Below the pieces are notes generated by a model. The model searched no databases. It was given only the letters and a program-made list of their open reading frames with translations, and was not told the origin of the DNA. A DNA stretch of 6,660 nucleotides. Origin: Phycisphaerales bacterium UBA1910 (lineage in GTDB: Bacteria; Planctomycetota; Phycisphaerae; Phycisphaerales; UBA1924). The position numbers and the translations under genes are program-made. The DNA lies in NCBI GenBank assembly GCA_002337545.1, contig DDGE01000045.1:4191-10850 (forward strand), in the 5' to 3' direction. Below are positions 1 to 4,889 of the stretch, piece by piece (within the stretch, counting starts at the first letter, position 1; each line of letters begins with the position of its first letter).

Positions 1-1058
1 TCGGAGGGGCTGTTCTCGCCGATGCCGACGAGCCCGTCGTCGGTGGTGTTGCCCAGGATGATGTCGCCGCCGTCCGCGTTGAGGTTCAGGTCGGACGGGT
101 TCCCGAACGCGCGGGCCGCGATCTCGTTGTCGTCCAAAATCATGCGAGAAGAGTTCGGCCCGATCGTGATGTACCCGCCCGAGCTCCCGTTCAGATCGGT
201 GCCGTTCCAGACGTGGAGCGGCGAGGCGGCGGCGTTGGTCGAGCCGATGCTGAGATCCGAGACGGGCACGGACACATCTCCTGTGCCCGCGGCGTTGAAC
301 TGGACCCGGCCCGCAGAGACCCTGGAAAGTGAATCCGCGTTGGACTGGATCATGCTCGGGACAATGGCGTTTGAAGGGATGGAGAACGCGGTGCCGCTGA
401 GCGATAGCCCCGTGCCCGCGGTGTATGTGGTGTCATTGTCAACATCGTCGGCAAAGCCAGCGGGGATGTCGTTAAGTCCGAGCCAGCTGGTCGTGCCGGG
501 CGAGCCGACAGGGCCCTGTGGCCCTTCGGGCCCGGTTGGCCCCGGATCACCCTGCGGGCCTTGGGGGCCAGTGTCGCCCTGGGGGCCTTGCGGACCCGTG
601 TTGCCCTGCGGCCCCTGCGGGCCTTGTGGGCCTTGGTCTCCCTGAATCCCCTGGGGTCCCTGCGGCCCCTCGTTGCCCTCGAGCGCGAACTGTGCGACGG
701 GTGCGCTGGCGATGGATGTGTTGGGCGAGAGGATGATGTAGGCACCGCCGCTCATCACGGAGCGGACGCCGATCTCGAGGAAGCGGGCTGAACCGTCGAA
801 CGCGCTGGGCCCGTAGTCCAGATCGAGCATGAACATGCCCTCGCTGACATCGGCCAGCTGCTGCTGCGTGGTTCCGATCTGGGTGCCCGAGCCGTCGAGC
901 AGGCGGACCTGGAACTCGTACATCCCGTCGGCCGGGTTCCCGGAATCAGACAGGTGTCCCTGATAGGTGAAGGTGGTCACGGATTGGGCGTATACGGGTG
1001 CGACGAGCGCACTGGCAACGCCCGCGGCAACGATGGCGGCGTAGGTCTGAAAGTTCAC
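1..1058 (-). CDS. Exported collagen-like surface protein, 3' end outside window
   Basis: About 352 residues are visible; the C-terminus lies beyond the left edge. The start is GTG at 1058, preceded by GAGGGG with a 6-nt spacer; no better in-frame start was seen upstream. Residues 1-24 form a Sec signal peptide (hydrophobic core, then V-Y-A before Q25). Residues 29-36 carry F-T-Y-Q-G-H-L, followed by a beta-rich domain to about 127 ([10 protein letters not shown]), a head module I associate with planctomycete secreted proteins. Residues 128-190 are 21 Gly-X-Y triplets, mostly Gly-Pro-Gln, the collagen-like stalk. After that come Asn/Asp/Gly/Thr-rich segments resembling the repeat region of phage-tail-fibre-like or endosialidase-chaperone-ended proteins, but that C-terminal domain is not in view. 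The likely role is a trimeric fibrous cell-surface or secreted protein. The ligand is unknown. Confidence 0.85.
   Translation of the reverse strand, partial: MNFQTYAAIVAAGVASALVAPVYAQSVTTFTYQGHLSDSGNPADGMYEFQVRLLDGSGTQIGTTQQQLADVSEGMFMLDLDYGPSAFDGSARFLEIGVRSVMSGGAYIILSPNTSIASAPVAQFALEGNEGPQGPQGIQGDQGPQGPQGPQGNTGPQGPQGDTGPQGPQGDPGPTGPEGPQGPVGSPGTTSWLGLNDIPAGFADDVDNDTTYTAGTGLSLSGTAFSIPSNAIVPSMIQSNADSLSRVSAGRVQFNAAGTGDVSVPVSDLSIGSTNAAASPLHVWNGTDLNGSSGGYITIGPNSSRMILDDNEIAARAFGNPSDLNLNADGGDIILGNTTDDGLVGIGENSPS
489..668 (-). repeat. Collagen-like Gly-X-Y triplet tract (coding)
   Basis: Twenty consecutive Gly-X-Y triplets (residues 131-190) lie inside the collagen-like gene, with one more (G-N-E) just before. 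X is mostly Pro and Y mostly Gln, with G-D-T, G-N-T, G-D-P and G-P-T variants. At DNA level this is a degenerate 9-base periodicity, which makes the tract prone to length change. Bacterial collagen-like tracts of this kind form triple helices without needing hydroxyproline. Confidence 0.9.
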
Positions 1059-1108
1059 AGGATTCCCCTCTCACGAGATCAACGCATCTCAGCGTGCGTC
1101 TGCATCCC

Positions 1109-1136
1109 ATTATGGGGATTCCGTGATGTAAAACAA
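1109..1136 (-). promoter_or_regulatory. Candidate promoter of the collagen-like gene, with palindrome at -10
   Basis: On the minus strand TTGTTT (1136-1131) is followed after 16 nt by CATAAT (1114-1109), about 50 bp before the GTG start at 1058. The perfect palindrome CCCAT-T-ATGGG (1106-1116) covers the -10 box and could be an operator. This is a visual match to a sigma-70-type consensus only. Promoter rules in planctomycetes are poorly known. Confidence 0.4.
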
Positions 1137-1146
1137 GCGAAACCCG

Positions 1147-1167
1147 GCGAGCGAACTCAGGGCTCGC
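1147..1167 (-). terminator. Possible hairpin terminator at the end of the HxlR gene
   Basis: GCGAGC (1167-1162 on the minus strand) pairs with GCTCGC (1152-1147) across a 9-nt loop that contains the HxlR stop codon. It is followed by CGGGTTTCGCTTGTTTT, a T-rich but interrupted run. The T tract overlaps the proposed -35 of the next gene, so termination here would be leaky. The call is weak. Confidence 0.25.
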
Positions 1168-1522
1168 TCTGGTCCCAGCGGTCGATGAAGGCGACCAGAT
1201 CGCCCAGGACGCGGGACAGCTCGGCACCACGCTGCGTGAGTGTGTACTCCACGCGGGGAGGGACCTCGGGGAAGACCTCACGCTCGATGAGCCCGAACGA
1301 TTCGAGCTTCTTGAGCCGGTCGGTGAGGACCTTGGCGCTCAGGCCCGGGAGCGTGCGCTGCAGCTCGCTGGGGCGGGCGGCGTCGTTGCCCATGGCGTTG
1401 ACGATCGCGAGCGTCCACTTGCACTTGAGCACGTCCGTGACGCGGTGGAAGGCCTCCGTCTGGTCGTAGCCGGAGGCGGCGTCGGTGGGTCGCTCGTCGG
1501 GGTTGGTGGGGTCTGCGCTCAT
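1157..1522 (-). CDS. HxlR-family winged helix-turn-helix transcriptional regulator
   Basis: A 121-residue DNA-binding protein of usual HxlR length. The family hallmark is seen as C-K-W-T-L-A-I (34-40), then the recognition-helix region R-P-S-E-L-Q-R (50-56) with G-L-S-A-K-V-L-T-D-R-L-K-K-L-E (60-74), and the wing F-P-E-V-P-P-R-V-E-Y-T-L-T (84-96). A C-terminal helix (98-116) should give dimerisation. HxlR proteins usually have a redox-active N-terminal Cys-Pro about 13 residues before the conserved Trp; here that position is Glu23-Ala24. The only cysteine is Cys34, two residues before Trp36. ATG 1522 was chosen over an upstream in-frame extension because the extension reads into the divergent regulatory region and has no family resemblance. 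No strong Shine-Dalgarno precedes it. It is divergent from the protoglobin gene, so it probably regulates that gene and itself. Confidence 0.88.
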   Translation of the reverse strand: MSADPTNPDERPTDAASGYDQTEAFHRVTDVLKCKWTLAIVNAMGNDAARPSELQRTLPGLSAKVLTDRLKKLESFGLIEREVFPEVPPRVEYTLTQRGAELSRVLGDLVAFIDRWDQSEP

Positions 1523-1535
1523 AAACGATGGTGAC

Positions 1536-1571
1536 CACTTTGTGCGTATGGCACTTTGCTTCTCGTGCAAA
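1536..1571. promoter_or_regulatory. Candidate operator: direct and inverted repeats in the divergent region
   Basis: CACTTTG occurs twice, at 1536-1542 and 1552-1558, exactly 16 bp apart. Two adjoining inverted repeats overlap them: GTGC-N5-GCAC (1542-1554) and TTTGC-N7-GCAAA (1555-1571). The cluster lies 14-49 bp upstream of the HxlR start and 80 bp or more upstream of the globin start, where an autoregulating HxlR dimer would be expected to bind. I see no convincing -35/-10 pair on either strand. Confidence 0.4.
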
Positions 1572-1581
1572 TAGAGGCGGG

Positions 1582-1627
1582 GTGTCCCGTGATCATACCC
1601 GCGAGCACGCACAAGGCGTGCGGACAC
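1582..1627 (+). promoter_or_regulatory. Nested hairpin in the probable 5' leader of the protoglobin gene
   Basis: GTGTCC (1582-1587) pairs with GGACAC (1622-1627). Directly inside, GCACGC (1605-1610) pairs with GCGTGC (1616-1621) around a 5-nt loop. The two right arms abut, so the element can fold as a 12-bp stem with a 17-nt bulge on the left side (1588-1604). It ends 12 bp before the AAGGAG ribosome site of the globin gene. It may be a leader RNA structure or a second protein-binding palindrome; nothing identifies a ligand, and no riboswitch class is recognised. Confidence 0.35.
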
Positions 1628-1650
1628 AAGCACGAACCGAAGGAGACACC

Positions 1651-2328
1651 ATGCACGCACGAACACACTTCACACTCGCCCTGACGCTCGGTGCCCTGCT
1701 GCCGATGCAGGCCTGCGCCGCAACGCAGCATGCGGGCACGACCGAGCCGGAGATCCCGGGGTATACCATGGGCGAACAGGCTGTCCGCAAAGCACCGATC
1801 ACGCTGGGCGAGCTGGAGGAGATCCAGAAGTCATTGCTGATGAGCGACGAGGACATCCGGTATCTGCGGATGTCGCGTGACGTGCTTGAGCCGCACGTCG
1901 AGGAGCTCGTCGGCGTGTGGTACGGGTTCGTGGGCTCCAACCCGCACCTGCTCAAATACTTCTCCAGCGCCGCGGGCGAGCCCGACGCGGAGTACCTCGC
2001 GCGGGTGCGGGCCCGCTTCGAGCGTTGGGTGCTGGACACCGCCGAGGCGGAGTACGACCAGGAGTGGCTCGACTACCAGTTCGAGATCGGACGGCGTCAC
2101 CACCGCGTGGGCAAGAACGACACGGACAACGCGAACGCGATCGATCACATCCACTTCCGCCACCTGCCGGCGCTGACGATCTCGGTGACCACGACCCTGC
2201 GCCCGTTCCTGGAGCGTGCCGGGCACAGCGCGGCGGAAGTCGACAAGATGCACGCCGCGTGGGTCAAGAGCGTGCTGCTGCAGTCGATCCTGTGGAGCTA
2301 CCCCTATGTCAACGACGGCGATTTCTGA
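1651..2328 (+). CDS. Protoglobin (haem protein) with N-terminal export signal
   Basis: A 225-residue protein; the start is ATG 1651, with AAGGAG 5 nt upstream. Residues 1-22 are a hydrophobic leader ending M-Q-A-C-A, either a Sec signal peptide or a noncanonical lipobox with Cys22. The globin body begins at I-P-G-Y-T-M-G (35-41), where ordinary protoglobins start, and runs to W-S-Y-P-Y-V-N-D-G-D-F at the end. As I recall, the haem-pocket residues of Methanosarcina acetivorans protoglobin are Trp60, Tyr61, Phe93 and proximal His120. Here Trp90, Tyr91, Phe123 and His150 sit at those numbers plus 30, without gaps, and the E-I-G-R-R-H-H block frames His150. The protein should bind haem and a gas such as O2, CO or NO; the physiological ligand is unknown. 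It lacks any transducer, cyclase or GGDEF domain, so it is not a globin-coupled sensor. It is followed 38 bp later by a CPVC thiol protein, probably in the same transcript. Confidence 0.92.
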   Translation: MHARTHFTLALTLGALLPMQACAATQHAGTTEPEIPGYTMGEQAVRKAPITLGELEEIQKSLLMSDEDIRYLRMSRDVLEPHVEELVGVWYGFVGSNPHLLKYFSSAAGEPDAEYLARVRARFERWVLDTAEAEYDQEWLDYQFEIGRRHHRVGKNDTDNANAIDHIHFRHLPALTISVTTTLRPFLERAGHSAAEVDKMHAAWVKSVLLQSILWSYPYVNDGDF

Positions 2329-2366
2329 GCCGTGCAACCAAAAGTCTCATTGAAAGGAGATACACC

Positions 2367-2603
2367 ATGAAGAACGCAACCTTTTACCATGCCGGCTGCC
2401 CCGTGTGCGTGTCGGCGGAGGAGTCCATCACCACGGTCATCGATCGTGATCGCTACGACGTCGAGATCGTGCATCTGGGCGAGGCGCGCGAGCGCATCGC
2501 GGAGGCGGAGTCGAAGGGGGTCGTGTCCGTCCCCGCGCTGGTGGTGGATGGGCAGACGCTGCACATCAACTTCGGGGCGTCGATGGAGAATGTGAAGGGC
2601 TGA
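2367..2603 (+). CDS. Small thioredoxin/glutaredoxin-like CPVC protein
   Basis: A 78-residue single-domain protein with no signal peptide. The start is ATG 2367, preceded by AAAGGAG with a 7-nt spacer; a longer open frame upstream is only an out-of-frame reading of the globin gene. The fold order fits a thioredoxin-like protein: beta strand A-T-F-Y-H, the redox motif C-P-V-C at 11-14, a helix, a strand V-E-I-V-H-L (32-37), then the cis-proline loop V-S-V-P-A-L (53-58, Pro56) and a strand with V-D-G-Q. The length matches minimal glutaredoxins. C-P-V-C differs from the C-P-Y-C of classical glutaredoxins, so glutathione dependence cannot be assumed. It probably acts in the cytoplasm as a thiol-disulphide partner of the cassette, perhaps for the HxlR regulator or for reducing the globin, but that pairing is inference from adjacency. 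Confidence 0.85.
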   Translation: MKNATFYHAGCPVCVSAEESITTVIDRDRYDVEIVHLGEARERIAEAESKGVVSVPALVVDGQTLHINFGASMENVKG

Positions 2604-2616
2604 GCTCGCCCATGTA

Positions 2617-2644
2617 CCGAGCAATGGCTCGGCGCCGTTGCGCC
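2617..2644. terminator. Tandem hairpins between convergent genes, probable terminator
   Basis: CCGAGC-AATG-GCTCGG (2617-2632) is a perfect 6-bp stem. It shares its last two bases with a second hairpin, GGCGC-CGTT-GCGCC (2631-2644). The pair begins 14 bp after the CPVC gene stop and ends 15 bp before the stop of the convergent membrane-protein gene. Only a short GGGTTGTT follows on the plus strand, so it lacks a classical U tract. The position, between two converging 3' ends, is the main argument. Confidence 0.5.
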
Positions 2645-2659
2645 GGGTTGTTGCTGCGC

Positions 2660-3253
2660 TCAGGACGTGCCGAACTGCTCACGAAGCAGGCGCTCAACCT
2701 CGATGACATTCTCGATGGCCTGGAACTTGTGTCGTGAGGTGGTTCCGGAGGACGCGCCCGCACCCCGGGCGCTCTCGAAGGTGAGTGTACCTGTCCCGTC
2801 CGGCTCTTCGTTGCGAGCCAGATGGATCAACTCATCGCCCCGGTAGTCACGCTCGGTGATCGACCCATTCTTCTTCGCCACAAGAATGATTGCGCGCTTC
2901 TCGGTGATTGCATAGATCGTTTCTCGTGCAACGGTCTTCGCGTTGTGGATGAAGAGAGGCAGGGAGAATGCCCCAGCAAGCATGACAACTACACCAAAGA
3001 TGATCGGCCCCCACACGGGCGGATCGCGGTAAGGATCCCGGCTCGGAAAGAAGTGCTCCAAGGCACCAATCAACACAAACAACCCGCCGAAGAGGCACGC
3101 CGCAATCAATGCAATCCCCCACCCGACTCTCGCTTTCCTGATCAGCAAGCGTTCAAGCGGCTGCGCAACCCAGCGGATCTCCTCGCCCTCGTCGAGCTCG
3201 CGTTGGAGACGGGATTGGTGGTCGGGTGTGAGCGTGTGTGTCGTGGTGTTCAT
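2660..3253 (-). CDS. Two-helix membrane protein with bacterial PH-like domain
   Basis: A 197-residue protein; the start is ATG 3253, with only a weak GTGGA-type site in front. Residues 1-42 are soluble and contain E-G-E-E-I-R-W-V-A-Q-P (22-32), the 'GE-x-x-x-W-x-x-x-P' opening seen in many bacterial PH-like membrane proteins. Two predicted transmembrane helices follow, about 43-66 and 81-103, with a short polar loop (F-F-P-S-R-D-P-Y-R-D) between them. The C-terminal domain has T-I-Y-A-I-T-E-K-R-A-I-I-L-V (112-125), the characteristic strand of the bPH family, and ends in an amphipathic helix E-N-V-I-E-V-E-R-L-L (181-190), the usual closing helix of a PH fold. The function of such proteins is generally unknown. 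A palindrome, TATTC-G-GAATA (3265-3275), lies just upstream. Both neighbours on this strand are more than 100 bp away or convergent, so it is probably its own unit. Confidence 0.7.
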   Translation of the reverse strand: MNTTTHTLTPDHQSRLQRELDEGEEIRWVAQPLERLLIRKARVGWGIALIAACLFGGLFVLIGALEHFFPSRDPYRDPPVWGPIIFGVVVMLAGAFSLPLFIHNAKTVARETIYAITEKRAIILVAKKNGSITERDYRGDELIHLARNEEPDGTGTLTFESARGAGASSGTTSRHKFQAIENVIEVERLLREQFGTS

Positions 3254-3359
3254 TCCACAAAGTGTATTCGGAATAGAGGACCATCGATTCAGCGCCTGTG
3301 CAGAAGAAACTCACGCCCGGGGTTCACTCGTCACCAGCTAGATTCTCAACTGAGCCTGA

Positions 3360-4295
3360 TCAGGGCCTTGAGAACTGTTTGATACGTCGGCCGATCTGGC
3401 GATACACCGATTGGACATCCGGCGGGAGCTGACGCGCGCCCAGCTGCTCGGGTCGATCGAGCCCGCCAGGCCAGCTGTACCCCACGATCGCGATCGCGTG
3501 GGGGCACGCCTGCGCGGCTTTCAGAGTATTGGTTGCGATTGCGCCCATGATCGATTGGTCGTACCCGAGCTTGGTGTATTCCGGGATCCATTGCGTCTCC
3601 ATCACGATGATGACACGTTGGTCTTCACGCGTCCGGCGATCGATCAAACTTTGCAAGTCCTGCTGCCATTGGGGGTCGGTGCTTGGATCACCCACGGCGT
3701 ACCGATCGAACCCGACCCAGTCGACAGATTCTGGGATCTTCAGCTCACCGATCGCGGGTGCTGCTTCGATGACCGCAATTGGCACGTCGGGCAACTCCGA
3801 CTCGACGATCGACGCACCGAGCCGGAGTTCCTCATCATCGAGTCGGTTCCAAGCGGGTTCGTCCGCGAGATAGATCGCGACGAGATCATCTTGATGTTGA
3901 TCGAGCGCGTTGATCTGCACGAATGTCGAGAACCGATCCGCGGCGTCCGCGCGGAGGACATACCGAACGCCCGTCGGCGAGTCCGCATCGATCACATGAT
4001 CAAACAACAACCCCTGCGCATGAAGGAACACCTTTAACCCGCGTTGCGTCATCGCATCAATACGGGGCGAGATGTCCTCCGTCGCAAAGTACGGCGCCAG
4101 ATCTGCAAACGTTGAGAACCCAGCGACCTCATCGACGTACTCAAGGCGCACCTCGTCATCATGCGGGTCGTCATGCCCCGCATCCACAATCGAGAACCCG
4201 AAGTGTTGGATTTGATTCGGGCTGGGGGATTGGACTGGTTGACCTACACAGACGGTCGAAACCACGCACATGATGGGGGGCAATGCAAGGGTCAT
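3360..4295 (-). CDS. Probable exported TIM-barrel glycoside-hydrolase-like protein
   Basis: 311 residues from ATG 4295, which has GGAG 9 nt upstream. An in-frame ATG at 4331 would add 12 residues and two lysines before the hydrophobic stretch, making a better signal peptide but with no clear ribosome site. The leader (about 2-18, hydrophobic, then G-Q-P-V-Q-S) suggests export. The body alternates strands and helices as in a beta/alpha barrel, with strand-end motifs V-F-L-H-A-Q (89-94), I-Y-L-A-D-E-P-A-W-N (141-150), V-D-W-V-G-F-D-R-Y (191-199), V-I-I-V-M-E-T-Q-W (228-236) and V-G-Y-S-W-P-G-G (271-278). Glu146 after a middle strand and Glu233 after a late strand are placed like the acid/base and nucleophile of clan GH-A enzymes. 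I cannot assign a family or substrate. A non-catalytic barrel remains possible. Confidence 0.6.
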   Translation of the reverse strand: MTLALPPIMCVVSTVCVGQPVQSPSPNQIQHFGFSIVDAGHDDPHDDEVRLEYVDEVAGFSTFADLAPYFATEDISPRIDAMTQRGLKVFLHAQGLLFDHVIDADSPTGVRYVLRADAADRFSTFVQINALDQHQDDLVAIYLADEPAWNRLDDEELRLGASIVESELPDVPIAVIEAAPAIGELKIPESVDWVGFDRYAVGDPSTDPQWQQDLQSLIDRRTREDQRVIIVMETQWIPEYTKLGYDQSIMGAIATNTLKAAQACPHAIAIVGYSWPGGLDRPEQLGARQLPPDVQSVYRQIGRRIKQFSRP

Positions 4296-4309
4296 GTCGA
4301 GTTTCTCCG

Positions 4310-4327
4310 AAACGAGGCAATTCGTTT
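4310..4327. promoter_or_regulatory. Short inverted repeat ahead of the TIM-barrel gene
   Basis: AAACGA (4310-4315) and TCGTTT (4322-4327) are perfect inverted arms around a 6-nt centre. They lie 15 bp upstream of the preferred start at 4295 but inside the coding frame if translation begins at 4331. If this is an operator or leader hairpin, it argues for the shorter protein. Chance occurrence is quite possible. Confidence 0.2.
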
Positions 4328-4369
4328 TCATCAACTCGCGTATTGGTTCAGAGAATCATGGTATCGGTC

Positions 4370-4831
4370 CTACTCGTCGATCGATCGACGAAAACACTGG
4401 ATCACGCCCGCGTCCTCGAACCCCAGCGCGTGGTGCGCGTTGATCGAGCCCGTGTTGTCCGGACGCGCGTCGGATGCGGCTTCCGTGCACCCGTGTTCGC
4501 GTCCCCACGCGAAGGCCGCGTCCATGAGCGCCCGCCCGACGCCCTTGCCCTGATACGCCGGATCGACATACCACCCCTCGATATACAGCACCGGCGAGCT
4601 CATGCACTCCTCCGCGGACGAGCGGATCGTGAGCTCGATGAACCCGATCGGGGTGTCGCCCTCGAACGCGAGGAGGCATTGGAAGGGTTGCGATTTGAGC
4701 GTGTTGTCCCGTGCGATCTGACGGACTTCTTCGTCGAGGAGCGCGGGGTCTTCGTCGTCGAAGAGCTTGGCTCGCATCGCGAGCCAGGCGGGGAGGGTGT
4801 TGGGTTGGTATGGGTGGATGCTGGTGGGCAT
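4370..4831 (-). CDS. GNAT acetyltransferase, aminoglycoside AAC(6')-like
   Basis: A 153-residue protein of typical single-domain GNAT length. The acetyl-CoA pyrophosphate loop is Q-G-K-G-V-G-R (94-100), after the strand Y-I-E-G-W-Y-V-D-P (83-91). Other family marks are A-S-D-A-R-P-D-N (119-126) and A-L-G-F-E (135-139). The order S-S-P-V-x-x-x-E-G-x-Y-V, then G-C-x-E-x-A-S-D-A, then H-x-A-L-G-F-E, then F-R-R-S-I resembles from memory the AAC(6')-I group, which transfers acetyl from acetyl-CoA to the 6'-amino group of aminoglycosides. In an environmental planctomycete the native substrate may well differ, so resistance should not be assumed. The start is ATG 4831; the sequence before it has no Shine-Dalgarno, leaving Met19 as a less likely alternative. 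The next gene downstream on this strand is the TIM-barrel gene, 74 bp away, with no clear terminator between. Confidence 0.8.
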   Translation of the reverse strand: MPTSIHPYQPNTLPAWLAMRAKLFDDEDPALLDEEVRQIARDNTLKSQPFQCLLAFEGDTPIGFIELTIRSSAEECMSSPVLYIEGWYVDPAYQGKGVGRALMDAAFAWGREHGCTEAASDARPDNTGSINAHHALGFEDAGVIQCFRRSIDE

Positions 4832-4857
4832 GGAGGAGTGTAGATGGAAACTGAACG

Positions 4858-4886
4858 ATCATTGCGGGAATAAGCACAACCCACAA
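4858..4886 (-). promoter_or_regulatory. Candidate promoter of the GNAT gene
   Basis: On the minus strand TTGTGG (4886-4881) is followed after 17 nt by AATGAT (4863-4858), 27 bp before the GNAT start. The 75-bp gap between the AT-rich gene and the GNAT gene is AT-richer than its right-hand neighbours and also holds a GGCGTGCC element followed by CTTTTTG, too short a stem to call a terminator. Consensus matching only. Confidence 0.35.
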
Positions 4887-4889
4887 AAA

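Noticed and set aside
22..645. A 207-residue plus-strand frame rich in Gly-Pro
   Set aside because: It is the antisense shadow of the collagen-like gene. GGN-CCN codons read as Gly-Pro on both strands, so collagen-like repeats appear in the complement too. The minus strand has the signal peptide, ribosome site and recognisable head domain.
489..668. Short-period GC-rich repeat that could suggest a CRISPR or intergenic repeat array
   Set aside because: The repeats are 9-base degenerate units in frame with a protein gene and have no unique spacers.
1917..2366. Long open frame running into the CPVC gene from inside the globin gene
   Set aside because: It overlaps the clearly coding protoglobin in another frame and reads as Arg/Gly-rich low-complexity protein. 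The AAAGGAG-preceded ATG at 2367 is the true start.
3254..3359. Palindromes TATTC-G-GAATA (3265-3275) and CCTGATCAGG (3355-3364) around a 106-bp intergenic gap
   Set aside because: Both are short, and the second overlaps the TIM-barrel stop codon. There is no T tract or promoter pair to support a terminator or operator call, so they may be chance.
4283..4843. A 186-residue plus-strand frame opposite the GNAT gene
   Set aside because: It is antisense to a protein with clear GNAT motifs and has no recognisable domain or ribosome site.
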